DNA of 64,000 nucleotides from Apostichopus japonicus (GCF_037975245.1 NC_092579.1:8576001-8640000); one strand, 5' to 3'; positions 12,231 to 23,727 are shown, counted from the first letter of the stretch. A program made the numbers and translations. The notes: a model not told the origin generated them from the sequence alone.

Positions 12231-14146
12231 ATACTAACCGTTTCATAAGTTCCTTAGCTATACATTATAGTTTCGTTCAAACGTACCAAAACACACTCCC
12301 GTAGACGAAACTAAAAGTAGAACACCAAACACGTGCTCAGATCAGTGAGCATGAGGGGGAATTTCACAAAATTTCCCCTTGCCATCAATCCTACCCCCCC
12401 CCCAATCCCAGTTGTCCTCCAAACAGATCTGGTACTTAAAATATGTAAGCTAGGCTATAACCTTTTGTATAAGAAACAGCTTCCAATGCAATGCAATGGA
12501 CTCTGGATACATTCTTTTTTACCTGCCCCCACCCAGTTCCCCACACCCAGATCTGGTATAATTATCCAAAATATAGGCCTAGGCTATAGGTCGATAGGTA
12601 TGAGTAAACACAACTTCCAATAGGATGCATCATGCTATTGGTGCATTTATATTATCTTACCAGATAAACACATGCCATACAAGTTGTATAGCCACTTCAA
12701 AAGAAGGTCAATATAACCGCTTGTAACGTAATCTAGAAGGACTATTTCTAGTAATGAACTTAAGTTGAACTGTTGTCGGTGCGTACATTTTATCAAATAA
12801 TTTACCTGAATGGGGGAATGGGCATGACAAACATACTAGGTGGGTCTAGGTGGATAATTTATAACGTCATACATAGCCCAAAAGCTTAGCCTCTACTGTT
12901 AAATTTAAAGTTGATACTTCAATCTTTAGTTGACCACTAAAACACTATTTACTGGCTCAAAGCAGCCAGCGCTGGCAAACTTCGAAAACAAGTCTTGCTC
13001 ACAATAAATTGCAATATTTTTAGTAAAGTTAGACATGTTAAAAGTTGTGGCAAATGACAGCAACATTTTGCGTATAAGTCATTTTACTTGTAGAAGCCCC
13101 TATACCCTCCTCATAGATCCCCCGGCTACCACATCAGTGTTATACTTTTTACCCTCAAAAGTATTCTTCGCCCCTACTTACCCCCCCCCCCCCACCCAAT
13201 ATTGTATAGGTTGGTGCCGCCATTGGCTCTCATTTAATCATTTGTGGCTCTGTGATACCATATTTAGCCTTGTCTAAGATACCTTTGCCGTAATTATAAC
13301 TACCTAGACCATATCATTCTCTAAAATGGAATAATAGGCCAATATCTTCATTTCATAACTATCTGCGTTGTAGTTCCGCATATGTCGCTTTCGCCATGTT
13401 TAAAGTAATGAGTCCAAGTGATTTGGACTCTGGTTTCAAGTTTGATGTATTTTTGATGTAAGCTTCATGTATTTTCGGCTTATTTCTCATAACATACACA
13501 TCTCTTCCCACACACTACTATATGTACAGGATTACATTTAATGCAACTACGATCGCATGTATGAGCCAATCCGCGAGAGGCAACACTTAACATCTTAACG
13601 ATAACTATACTCTCGTCACGAACATGAGAATATTCAAAATATGGGAAATTATAGATGTGAAATTTCTACCTCCTCATTGTCCATCTGTTATGTTTGCAAT
13701 ATCCTGTCACATGTAGGCCCTATATAAATAACATTTCCTCGGAATATACATATTGCATGTTGTTCCGCGAGCCGCCTTGATGGCTTTAATAATCAACTCG
13801 CGGTGCCTGCAAATATGCGATCAATAGTGATCTAAGCTTACTTCTTGAAAATCATTATCATATTGATTTTATAACGGAGATATTCACTCAGTCTGATGAT
13901 ACTTAGATTGATAAACTGAATATTTCCCACGGTCAAAGCTCTCTCTCGTTATAATTTGAATTTCACTGGCAAGTTACCAAATCCTTAACGTTAATAAGCG
14001 AGTTTAGCACAAAAAATTGACTCTGGTATTATGCGTCATCATCGTCTACTTCATATTACAATAACTTATAGAATGTATTTGATAATAGGCTCCATTTCCT
14101 GTTTACTTTCAAGAAGCTCCTGGCTTCCCAGTGTATCTATAACGCT
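12231..14146. other. Intergenic or intronic sequence without supported genes
   Basis: No exon could be supported. Poly-C tracts (near 12395 and 13180) produce the short open frames seen here. The rest is AT-rich single-copy-looking sequence. Confidence 0.35.
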
Positions 14147-14487
14147 AGTGTGACTGTGTGCATCAGAACAGAAGTTCAATGTTTCTTCTGCAGTTAATCT
14201 TTGTATATACACTAGATGTCCATTAGCATATGGGTTGTCTCTTTTGTACAGGACTACCTTGTTTCGGAAAAGTGGCATCATCACTGCTGTGGTCAAGCGT
14301 TTTCTGGTAGCAACTCAAATCAGGAGTGCTCTAAAGGATTGGTTAAAGAAAGTTACTTTCCTGATTGGGTACTGTATCCTCGCTCCAATTTGGCCCTCCC
14401 TCTCAATAGAAAAAAGAAATTGCTAGGAAAGCCATGTGGCTGCAGAGCACCTTTAGCGAGATTGTAGGAGCAGATTTGGATCCCAAG
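14147..14487 (+). repeat. Dispersed repeat, copy 1 of 2 in this window
   Basis: This 341-bp stretch aligns in the same orientation with 62730-63127, from agtgtgactgtgtgcatcag through to ggatcccaag, with substitutions and small indels. The second copy has gained an (AT)n tract and about 26 extra bases. Neither copy carries an undamaged shared reading frame, so this looks like a transposon fragment or old dispersed repeat. It lies upstream of the pseudogene copy, while its partner lies downstream of the full gene. Confidence 0.7.
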
Positions 14488-14904
14488 GTAAAAAAAGGTA
14501 ATATTTTCATCTCTACGTCCGTACAGATTACAGCGGGGGATTCCCGTTTTCTTCCATGAGAGATAGCATATAATTAGTTCCTAGAATGCGGTGCAGAAAA
14601 CGGTATTGAAAATAAATTATCTTAGTTTCTCTTAAGGATTTTAAAAGGAGTTTGGCAAATTACTTGCTATTGGTTTTCACTAAAATCAAAACTAACTTTC
14701 CATTTCACAATCGACCTAGGAATCTTGATCACCTGTGATATTAGTTGCTTATAAATACACCTCGACAGATGTACAGTGTGATGAATCGCATTTAACAATG
14801 AAGTATCAATACCAGTGTGAGTGACCTTCTCCAGGTAGCTGGGATGGCATAAATAATCCCATAATTAGCAGTGAAAGGGCAGTTAATATAATACTTTTCT
14901 CTGA

Positions 14905-15140
14905 AGTCTGAGAAACATTTTCAGTTTCAACCAAATATCGCCCATAACGGAAGATTCATTGCGAGGAATGGTGAAATTTACTTGCAACCATGGATCCGTT
15001 TTATTCTCTGAGCTATTCTATAGTCTTTCGAAATTGGAGTACTTTTAAACTTGAGTTTTAACATTATTTCAAGATTAAACCTGAAAGCACCCCAGCTATT
15101 AAAGGAGATCAATCTGAACGCGAACTGTCTGAACACTATA
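14905..15140 (+). pseudogene. Leucine-rich-repeat fragment, frameshifted
   Basis: In one frame from 14905 the sequence reads as LRR (SLRNIFSFNQISPITEDSL, later SLSKLEYF). It then meets TAA at 15046. Shifting frame at about 15043-15050 continues the pattern (LSFNIISRLNL, LLKEINLNANCL) up to about 15140. Two extra T residues in a T-run would explain the break. It resembles the repeats of the exon at 9862-10672 (compare PEDSFHGM with TEDSLRGM). It may be a broken downstream exon of that gene or a relic of a paralogue. Beyond 15140 the frame runs into hydrophobic, repeat-derived sequence. Confidence 0.6.
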
Positions 15141-15224
15141 TTGTTGTTTATATTGCTGCTTTTGGCGTTTACATGCCTTATTGGTTCTATATATTTAATA
15201 TTTTGGTTTTGGTTACTATTTGTT

Positions 15225-15305
15225 TTTAGGTTTTACATTTGTAAAGCGCTTTGAGCAGCTTTGCTGATTATGCGCTATATAAATATTACTTATTATTATT
15301 ATAAC
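15225..15305 (+). repeat. 3' tail of a retroposon (GCGCTATATAA type)
   Basis: The sequence ttgtaaagcgctttgagc, then gcgctatataaat, ending in (TTA)n is the kind of 3' tail found on LINE/SINE elements. Related tails occur near 34573-34645 and 44858-44925. The retroposon body upstream cannot be delimited. Confidence 0.55.
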
Positions 15306-15757
15306 AATTGAGACTAACTTCCTGTAATTTATTGATCTCTCTTGCAATCTGTTTACCAACATTCCTACTTTGAACTGCACCCATAAGTCAAATCTGTGTA
15401 TTGAAGGTAACTATTCTGATTGCAGCGATGAATTCTTGTTACTTATTTTGGTTCTACATCGCCGGCAGATTTGGTAAGATATTATCCAAATACAGGATTC
15501 TCTGTGTAGTTATAAAGACACCTAATTGGATGATCAATACAAACAATATTGTAAGTGACACACTAAGAAAAAATGGATTGATTACGTTTACGATTTTACA
15601 ATTGATTACATACGACATATTATGTGTATTGCCAGTGGTGCATTCTTATCCTTTGCTACATACCTGCCAACAACATTATTTTAAATTATTTTGGTAGCAT
15701 GGGTGCTCTTAACGTCAAGATGGTTGCATTCACGTTAATTATGACTTATCTTTCCAG
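15306..15757. other. No supported feature
   Basis: Sequence between a retroposon tail and the first pseudogene exon. A 98-residue open frame (15401-15697) has no recognisable domain and is probably chance. Confidence 0.35.
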
Positions 15758-15892
15758 CTGTGTGCTCAGGAGATCCTCATACGCTCACCCTTGACGGTAA
15801 TTTGTATACATTCAATGGCTGGGGAGAATTTCTAATGGTTAAAGTTGGAGACGGTGACGTAACGCTTCAAGCCATAATCCTTCCAATAGCCA
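15758..15892 (+). pseudogene. Paralogue pseudogene: VWD exon a
   Basis: After the acceptor tctttccag the 135-bp segment encodes CSGDPHTLTLDGNLYTFNGW and more, the start of a von Willebrand type D domain. It ends at phase 1 before GTTAGT. It matches exon 10 of the downstream gene (53618-53752) in length, phase and most residues. The exon itself is open, but its partners are broken. Confidence 0.85.
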
Positions 15893-16269
15893 GTTAGTTA
15901 CTTTCTTCAGAAATATATCCATGAACTAATTAACAACATCCTCTATTAAGTTTACTTTATTATCGTTAACGCACAGTTATTTTTTTTATAGTAAAAGGGG
16001 GCGGGGGGGGGGGGTGATCGTTCGATTTTAAGCAAGGCTTACGTGAGTTTTTTATTGTACCATTTGATGACCTTTATATCAGACTACTGCAGATGATTTT
16101 CTGACAGCTGGTACTAGTAACGTCATAATGTTTTTCATGTTTTACTTGAGAAATATTCATCTACTTTGCTCTAAGCTGTCATTTCTCTACCTAAGAAAGC
16201 TTTTCACAAGGCAATCACAATGTCAATCAACCAACGAACTGTTTCTTATTGCTTTCTACGAAGTCGGAG

Positions 16270-16443
16270 TAGGGCAAGCCACCGTTATCAAGGCAGTGGC
16301 TGCTTGTGTCAAAGGCAGCGATGGGCTGCAAGTGGAAGTTGCAACCGGCGGAGATCTAATAGCGTAGGTGAGAAACAGTTTAGCTGCAGAGGAAGGATGG
16401 GAACTGGTCAGCTTTGCAAGCAGCCATGAATACACTTACAACG
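16270..16443 (+). pseudogene. Paralogue pseudogene: VWD exon b, with nonsense codon
   Basis: The 174-bp segment corresponds to exon 11 of the downstream gene (also 174 bp): ATVIKAVAACVKGSDGLQVE and on to SSHEYTYNG, then donor GTAAGA. The codon for the tryptophan in the conserved AWVRNS stretch is TAG here (16365-16367). At the position where the downstream gene carries TAA this copy has GCA (Ala). The two copies are therefore interrupted at different places. Confidence 0.85.
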
Positions 16444-16998
16444 GTAAGACCACGACTCATGAGACCAAATCTATATGGTTAACACAGATCTGGCAATCAG
16501 CGAGGTCGTTTATTTGGATCAATGCCTATAAAAGTATCTATTGTTTTGTAATTACAATATCTCTGTTAGAACTATTAATCATGTAGAACACAGGGCCCTG
16601 CGAAGGAATTCTATCACGTTTTGTCGTTGACATATTTGTATGATACATTGTAAGCAACTGACTTTATTTCAGACTGTCATGCCTTACGTAACCTATAATG
16701 TTCTACGTTATCAGAGAGGAATCCCCTTAGATCGACTTAGATCATGGAATTATTAATATGTATCATCCCTCACAGGATGTTTCTTATAGGTAACATTCAA
16801 GAGCTAAAATTGATATTGAAATGTAACCATGACTCATATTAACTCCTGTTACCACAGGTATATATGACGGAAAGGTGAATTTTGTGCCTACTATTACCCT
16901 AATGGAAGTTATTGATAAAACGTACTATATGGATCATTTTGAACCTGCCCAAATTCTAAACACATTTGAAACAATTCATGTTTTCTTTTCTTCTGCAG

Positions 16999-17275
16999 GA
17001 TTTGTTATTACATGTGGTAGCAATGGATTTTGTTTGACTCGACATACAGTCTTTCGATTGCTTATGATTTTGGTTTAGGGCTCTACTTTAATGGCAACAC
17101 AGGACATCCAAGGTGTAATGTCGATTGCGTCCACAGGGTTGCAACCCATCGGTACAACTTCAAATGGTCTCCTCGGCGTATGGAATGATGACAGTTCAGA
17201 TGATTTCACAGCGAGAGATAACACCCGTCTACCCTGTGGGGAGCACTGAAGATATGCATTCGTTTGGTATTTCAT
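16999..17275 (+). pseudogene. Paralogue pseudogene: VWD exon c, frameshifted
   Basis: After a good acceptor (ttcttctgcag), 277 bases match exon 12 of the downstream gene (276 bp). Recognisable pieces are GLYFNGNTG, IASTGLQPIGTTSNGLLGVW with NDDSSDDFTARDN after it, and SFGIS before the donor GTGAGA. They lie in different frames, so several indels have disrupted the exon. Confidence 0.8.
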
Positions 17276-18117
17276 GTGAGAATAAATCTACATATTAAAC
17301 AGTAGAAAAGTAATTTGAGGTTTCAACTAAACACGGTGAAGGAAACTAAAATTCGACGACAAAGACGATGTTGACGATACCGAAGATGAAGATTGTACAT
17401 GTAACGATGAAAATCCGGAGCACAGACGTGTTTTAGACCCAAAGTCACCGTAGAGGCTTGACATTTGGGTTGTATTGAAGTCTTCAATTGAATTGTCGCA
17501 ATTGTTAAGATGACGACCGACCCATGTACCTTTTTCTTCTGGTGTGTAAGATAGAAATAACTATGGTTATTTTAGGCAGTGCCAGATTACCGAATAGGTA
17601 GATGAAGCCAATGGCCCCAAATGACTAGGGTCGTCTAGGAAAGCTTACTTATATTACATTTTCGGATTGTGTCTTTGGAATAAGGGGTGGGGTGGTTTGA
17701 TAAGATTGCAGAGGGCGTTTATCTTGGTGAGTTCGAAGGGATATGTGAATATTATATTAAATGGAAAACCTGTCCGGGTTAATAGCAACTTACAGTGACA
17801 TCAATAAAAAACTCTTTGACAATGTCGAAACTGTTTGTTAATACGTTTGGATAGACATATCTGTATGAAAACTGCTTGTATGAGCTTACATTATTTATAT
17901 TTTCATATGACTGTGATATTTTAGAAGAGATTCGGCGTAACGATTTACACGATATATTTAGGCCTTACCCCTTTCTGCTAGGTTTAGGCTGTAGGTGCCT
18001 TCAGCTTATTTTGTATTGGAAGTATAGTGGTCATGCTATTCTAGCTATAGCAGATCAATGCTCAAGGGTATGTTTGGAATACTGTGCATTTTGTTATTGT
18101 CACGTTTTTCATTTTAG

Positions 18118-18450
18118 GGGCAATCAACACGGCAGAATCATGTTTCTATTATGGTTCTGGACAAACTAACGAAGCTTTTACGAACTTGGGATACACACCA
18201 TCATTTGTGCCACACCCGAAACCTTCGGTCTAGTGTAGGCGACACTGTGAAACTACATGTGACGAGAACTTCAGGTGCCACAAGAAGGATAAGGTGGCTG
18301 GTGAAAGGAAAGAAGATGCCACAGTGGAATGATCTGACTTGGGCAATGTTGAAGGAAGTGTCAATGAAAGATCAAAAACTTTACGAGATAGTCCAACGAG
18401 TTTGCCGAATGCGTGGGTTGCATACATTTATTAAACTTTATATATACGAG
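18118..18450 (+). pseudogene. Paralogue pseudogene: exon-13-like and Ig exon-16-like parts fused
   Basis: After the acceptor cattttag the sequence matches exon 13 of the downstream gene (ESCFYYGSGQTNEAFTNLGY, then TPSF). At about 18220 it switches, with a frame change, to the second Ig-like exon (SSVGDTVKLHVTRTSGATRR, then IRWLVKGKKM and LYEIVQR). It ends CGAG before a donor-like GTAACT. Everything that lies between those exons in the downstream gene (end of exon 13, sushi exon, first Ig exon and introns) is missing. This is an internal deletion rather than splicing. Confidence 0.8.
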
Positions 18451-18455
18451 GTAAC

Positions 18456-18459
18456 TTTC
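18456..18459. repeat. Target-site duplication TTTC, left side of element A
   Basis: TTTC immediately precedes the left terminal inverted repeat of element A and recurs at 34023-34026 immediately after the right one. Four-base duplications are usual for Ty3-type integrases and for related DDE transposases. Confidence 0.6.
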
Positions 18460-18478
18460 TGTAATATTGTGACGAGCC
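18460..18478 (+). repeat. Left 19-bp terminal inverted repeat of element A
   Basis: Exact reverse complement of 34004-34022. It starts TGT and is preceded by the TTTC duplication. The next base breaks the symmetry. It is the size of a typical integrase attachment site. Confidence 0.75.
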
Positions 18479-18494
18479 GTCTTCGGAACCATTT

Positions 18495-18845
18495 ATGGCA
18501 ATGCACGACAAAGCGTCTTCTGATCAGACTTCTAATATTTCTGCATCTTCTGAGATACACGAGTTGTGTAACAAAATTCAGGAGTTAGAAACTAAGTTTG
18601 ATCAGTCACGTAGGTCAGAATCGCAAGACAATCCAAAAGATATGAGGCAAATATATAGTTCTCGTGATTCTCGTGGTCCTAGGGCAGGTCAGAATGATAA
18701 CAGGAGAAGGTTACCATATTTTAATCCTTCAATCACATGTTATTACTGTCAAAATCGAGGTCATTTTGCACAATATTGTCAAATTCGCCTAAGGCATGAA
18801 ATGGAGGCTAATGTAAACAAAGTACCAACACATAATTTTCAGTAG
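18495..18845 (+). pseudogene. Element A: gag C-terminal remnant (zinc knuckle)
   Basis: An open frame of 116 codons with a CX2CX4HX4C nucleocapsid knuckle (CYYCQNRGHFAQYC, residues 82-95) and a short coiled-coil-like segment before it. The matrix and capsid portion expected upstream is absent; only about 17 bases separate the terminal repeat from this frame. It ends in TAG just before the protease frame, which is offset by one, so the break may be a decayed programmed shift or simple decay. Confidence 0.7.
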
Positions 18846-18874
18846 GGAGCACTTACGATAGCACTCATCATACA

Positions 18875-19807
18875 GTGACTCCAGACAAAGTACCAAGTAA
18901 AGGAAGATCGAAACGTAAAACAAATAATACTTGGAAGAATAGTAATATTCCTAGTTCTAGATATACAGGGAACGACCGTAGTGTGGATATTCAACTGGAC
19001 ACACGTAATTTTGTAAGAGGTACTCTACATGATGGTAAAGGAATTTCACTGTTTTTTGATAGTGGAGCGACACGCTCTCTCATTTCTTCTTCTACAGTGC
19101 AAAATTCAAAGTATTTATCCTCTATACAACCAGTCTCAGTTGATGTAGTAAACCTAAAGTTGGGTAATGGTCAGTTTATTCATGCGTATAGCACGATAAC
19201 ATTCCAGGTCAAAATTCAGGGTCATGAATTTCAGCTTTCTGCTTTAATCGCTGCAAACCTGACAGGTATTGAATTAATATTAGGTAGTCAAACTCTGAAG
19301 GAATTGAATGGATCTTTGGACTTTACCACAAACTGTTTTAGAATTAAACAAGCCAAAGTTTTCCTTAGGCCTGTACAGAGATTTGTTATTTACCCAGGTC
19401 AGCAAAGATACATTACTGTACAGGGACGTCTTCCACTATATGCACGAAATGCAGATGTGGTTATTAAACCGTTTCCTCTAATATCTCGTATGTGTCCTTC
19501 ACGAATGTTAGTGAAAATGCATAAAGGTAGAACAAAGATTCTACTAAGGAACATGGGTAACCGGAAATTTTTTCTGCATCCTTCTCGCACAGTGGCTCAT
19601 TTAAATTTAGCAGATATCATTACGGTCACAGAAGACATACCTACTGATTCTCTAGATTTTCTCAATGTCATGAGAGACATCGAAAAACAACCTCCTTTTC
19701 GAACCAATTCTAACTCTAAAGAGAATCGTGATGCAATTACACGATATAATTTACATCGATATCCACATTTAACAGCTGATGATCCCCTGGTTTCCAAATC
19801 CGAATAG
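18875..19807 (+). pseudogene. Element A: aspartic protease region
   Basis: An open frame of 310 codons with the retropepsin catalytic motif FFDSGATRSLIS (Asp near residue 62) and a hydrophobic-Gly flap partner region (ELILGSQTL). The rest leads toward the reverse transcriptase. It ends at an in-frame TAG (19805-19807), after which the same frame resumes. This is a nonsense mutation rather than a gene boundary. Confidence 0.75.
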
Positions 19808-19813
19808 GAAATC

Positions 19814-21339
19814 ATGAGAGAAAACATTAATTTGGAACAAAGTATTCTAAATGCTTCAGAAACAGAGAGCATATATGAGATGCATTTTCTCTTTATGGTG
19901 AATTATCTCACTGTCCAAATTATGAGGCTGATATTTCTCTTACTAATGATGAGCCATTTTACATACGTCCCTATAGACTTTCAGATGAGGACAAAGTCAT
20001 TGTCGCCAGTGAGCTTGACAAATTAGTGCGATTAGGAATCTTAGCGGTAGGACATCAGTCTTATACCTCACCGGTTTTCCTCATTCCAAAGAAGGGAACA
20101 AAAGACAAACGGGTTGTCACAGATTTTCGCTACTTGAACAGTAGAATAAAACGTCTCAATCACCCATTTCCATTACTGAATGAGACTATCCGTACCATAG
20201 GGTACTCTGGAGCCAAAATTTTGGGTGTTCTTGATTTAAAGTCTGCATTCTTCTGTCTGCCACTTAGTGTTCATGCACAACAATATACAGGTATTGCTTC
20301 ATTTCATGGAGGAAAGCATTATTATTATAAACGCCTACCACAGGGATTGAATTTATCTCCAGCGATCTTTCAGTCACAAATTAATGATATTTTGGCAACG
20401 ATCACAAATTCAAATAAGTTCTGTATTGCTCATCATGACGATATTATTGTGTACAGTGCAGACAAACAATCTCACAAACAACACCTACAGGCAATTTTTA
20501 AGGTTTTAATGGACAACGGATGAAAATCTCTCCGAAAAAGTGTAGCATTTTTCAAAATTCAGTCCGATATATGGGACATTTGCTCTCAATAACCCCAGGA
20601 GGTGAGGCTTGTATCCAACCTTTGCATGACAGATGTGCAGCGATCAGGAACACACCGAAACCACACAATGTTAAGTCAGTAAGACGATTTGTAGGTGCGG
20701 TTAATTATGTGGCTTCATTTTCCCCAAATATTCAAGCACTATTGAGACCATTACATCATCTGAGTCGTAAAAGAAAGGAATTTATATGGACAGAGGAACA
20801 TCAGAGTGCATTTCAAAATATTAAAGAGTTGTTGTGTAATCCACCTATATTGCATATGCCACAGAAATATGGTCGTTTTGTATTATATAGCGACACATCA
20901 CGAGTAGCAACAGGATCATACTTGACACAAAGAGTTAATGGCAAAGAGAATATTATTGCATATTACTCTAAGATATTACCACCAGCATGTCAGAGGTATA
21001 GTGTCACCGAATTAGAAATTATGGGTCTATTTATTAATGTGACAGCATTCAAACATTTATTGCAAAATGTAGAATTTGAGGCATATGTTGATCAATCTGC
21101 CATTGTTGAATTGTTTAAATCGAAAAGAACCAGCAACTTCACGCTTACGTAAACTTCTGTTCAAATTGTCAGAATTTACATTCAAGGTTGGTTACAAAAA
21201 GGGCTCAGAATTGGTTTTGGCAAATTATTTGTCTAGAGCACCACATGAATTCCACTCTGAAATAGATCAGGTTGCTCAAGAGGTCAGTTCTTATGAGGAT
21301 TTTTCAACTCTACCTAAGAGACATTTAATCCAATCATGA
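19814..21339 (+). pseudogene. Element A: reverse transcriptase and RNase H, broken
   Basis: The product is spread over several frames. A lead-in matches the usual start of Ty3 RT (about 19911-20025). RT fingers and palm follow (VVTDFRYLNS, GVLDLKSAFF, LPQGLNLSPAIFQSQ). The catalytic motif is HHDD (20431-20442) where Y-x-DD is the rule. After a one-base loss near 20521 the RT continues (KISPKKCSIF, YMGHLL). RNase H follows (LYSDTSRVATGSYL, YYSKILPPA, VTELEI), then a second frame change near 21125 and the usual RNase H end (ANYLSR). At least three lesions disable it. Confidence 0.8.
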
Positions 21340-21731
21340 CAAGGTCAAAGGCAAGGTCAATGGGAGTCAAAGTTCCAGATTTATTTCCAAATAAAGTCAC
21401 TAAGGAGTCCAAGCAGGATTCCCCAGCCAAAGAATCAACAAATAGAGTTAAAAGGACATCCGGTCCTAAGGCAACACATTCTAATGAGCATGTTACGCAG
21501 AGACCACAATCTGAGTCACAAAAGAGGACTACACCAGTTATTTCTAATGACAAGAGAGATACATATAGTCAAAGGCCTACTATTACTATGCCGAGTGAAA
21601 ATCGACATACATATAGTCCTAATGTATTAGTTGTGCCAAATTTTACAAGTGTTTCTCAACCTTCAGAGCCAAGATTAGTGGATCAGAGTAGACAAAGGGT
21701 GCAAGAGGTAGTAAGAGAACCACCACCATAA
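21336..21731 (+). pseudogene. Element A: polar linker between RNase H and integrase
   Basis: 131 codons of Ser-, Thr-, Lys- and Gln-rich sequence with no recognisable fold, between the RNase H end and the integrase zinc domain. It looks like an unstructured tether of the polyprotein. It ends in TAA. Confidence 0.5.
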
Positions 21732-21773
21732 TTATTTGTTCAGCCAAAGCCAGTCATAACAAACATTGATCAT

Positions 21774-23002
21774 TTGGTTACAGGGCACATTCCAAAACAA
21801 AAGGAATTGAATGAAGTCATGAAGGCAATTCAAGGAAAGCTGATCAAAAACTATGATCTGCCATTTGATGTAAAAGAGTTACAAATTCAACAACAAACTT
21901 GTCCTTACTACAAACCAATTTATGATTTTCTTGCACATGACATTATTCCAAGTATCGTTAAGCATGCTAGAACTGTTCGTTCTCAAGCAGAGAATTATTT
22001 GTTATGTAATAGTTTGTTATTCAGGATATTTTTGCATGAGACTAATGATGCTAAGATGACTCTTCAGTTAGTCGTACCTGAGACTATGGTGGAACAAATA
22101 ATATCTCGATATCATGATGACTTGTTAAGTAATCATCAGGGTGTAATGCGTACATATTTGACCATTAGACAGCATTTCTATCTGCGCAATATGTTTCAAC
22201 GCATCAGTAATTATATTCAGGCATGTCTCCGTTGTCAAGAATTCCGTAAAAAACCGGACAAATTGAGACAATATCATGCTCGCATTCCTGATTCTTATCG
22301 TCCCTTTGACAGACTTAGTCTGGATTTCAAGACTATGCCCACAACGGCTACAGGATTTAAACATTTGATGGTTGTTTGTGATGAGATTACTAGATTTGTT
22401 GTATAAATGTTTCTCTTAAGACTCTTGATGCTGAAACAATATGTGAAGCATCATTGCAGAGGGTAGTCACAACCTTTGGTCCACCGTCTTGTATCATAAG
22501 TGATGCGGCATCTTCTCTTACAGGAAAATTATTGGAGCTCTTAAGTAAAGCTTTAGGCATTGAACAAAAGTTCATCAGTGTAAGCAATCATGGAAGCTTA
22601 CAGGTTGAAAGACACATTCAGACGTTTTCAAATTTCCTCAAAGTGAACTTAAATCAGTTTGGTACGGATTGGGTACGGTTTGTCCCAACATCAGCCTATG
22701 CATATAACACATTTTCCTCTCCTCAGTTGGGTAACTATAGCCCATTTGAACTTGCATTTGGACGTAAGCCGCCAAATCTTACAAATTTATCGTTGAATCC
22801 AATGGCAGGATTATCACAATCTCATGGAGAATATGCCGCATTATTAAAGAAACGATTTGATCATTTGTCAAGGGTAATGTTGGTCTTGCAAAAGAAGCAA
22901 CAAGATGCTCAGAATGTTAAGATATGTGCAAAACTGGACAAAGGTGCAATTTATTCAATAGGTCAATTAGTGTATCTATATAGCCAACGTCTTCCTCCTT
23001 GA
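21774..23002 (+). pseudogene. Element A: integrase, zinc and DDE catalytic domains, broken
   Basis: The zinc domain has HX6H then CX2C (RYHDDLLSNHQG and CLRC). The catalytic core follows: first Asp in LSLDFKTM; a stop and frame change near 22404-22454; second Asp in IISDAASSLTG (22502-22504); Glu in GSLQVERHIQ (22607-22609). Thirty-four residues separate the last two instead of the usual 35. The core end reads YAYNTFSSPQLGNYSPFELA. A further stop near 23002 leads into the C-terminal frame. This enzyme would have joined cDNA ends to host DNA. Confidence 0.8.
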
Positions 23003-23727
23003 CTGCGAACTCTCGCAAAATTGCTGCAGAATGGTGTGGACCACTAGTGATCCATCAAGTTTTGGATAGGACTCATTATTTGTTGGCCACTCTCAAAGGA
23101 GAAATTCTTTGTGATGTATTCAACTATAACAGGCTAAAACCATGTTTTGTAAGAGCATCTTCTGAAACTAAGAATATCACCAACATTCAGAAATTGCGAA
23201 ATGTCTTGAAAACAAAGGGTCCATCAAGTGAAAAGCTTGCTCGAATGAGAAATATTTTGAGTAGTAACACTTCTAATGCAGAAAATGTTAATGTCATGCA
23301 AGATGCACATATTGAGTTTCATGATGAGTTTGGTAACATTTTGCCAGGGGTAACTTCAGATCACATCATGTGTCTTGTGACCACTAAGCCAATGAATGTT
23401 GCATCCTTTCTAGAGAATAGAGCACATAATGAAGGATTAGCACTTCCATATCCTTCCATCAGAGATAGCATATTAAGGTACAAGAAAGTTTTTGCAAATG
23501 CTCCACAAGGAGACATGAAAGTCCAACGTGCTCGATACAAATTGGGTGAATTACAGGTTCTGGTCACCTATCAGACACCATGTTTTCCATCAGGCTTTAA
23601 GAGTCATGATGTTTGGTGGAATGTAGGAAAATATTCCAACACAGGGGAAATAATGAATTTGCTCCATGAAAAGGGATTGAACGTTACAGGCAATCCAGGC
23701 AGGATGTTGCAAACATTATATGGTTAG
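22999..23727 (+). pseudogene. Element A: integrase C-terminal tail
   Basis: A 242-codon frame. The first 60 residues look like the GPY/F-type integrase C-terminal domain (EWCGPLVIHQVL, RLKPCF). About 170 further residues follow, ending in a Trp-rich stretch (DVWWNVGKYSNTGEI and LLHEKGLNVTG). I do not recognise that last part; it is not a chromodomain. It is followed by non-coding element sequence. Confidence 0.6.

Noticed and set aside
15051-15254. Membrane-spanning exon of the LRR gene
   Set aside because: The hydrophobic stretch grades into a repeat tail, there is no convincing acceptor, and the upstream LRR frame is broken.
15401-15697. 98-codon plus-strand frame
   Set aside because: No domain, no splice context, and composition like the surrounding non-coding DNA.
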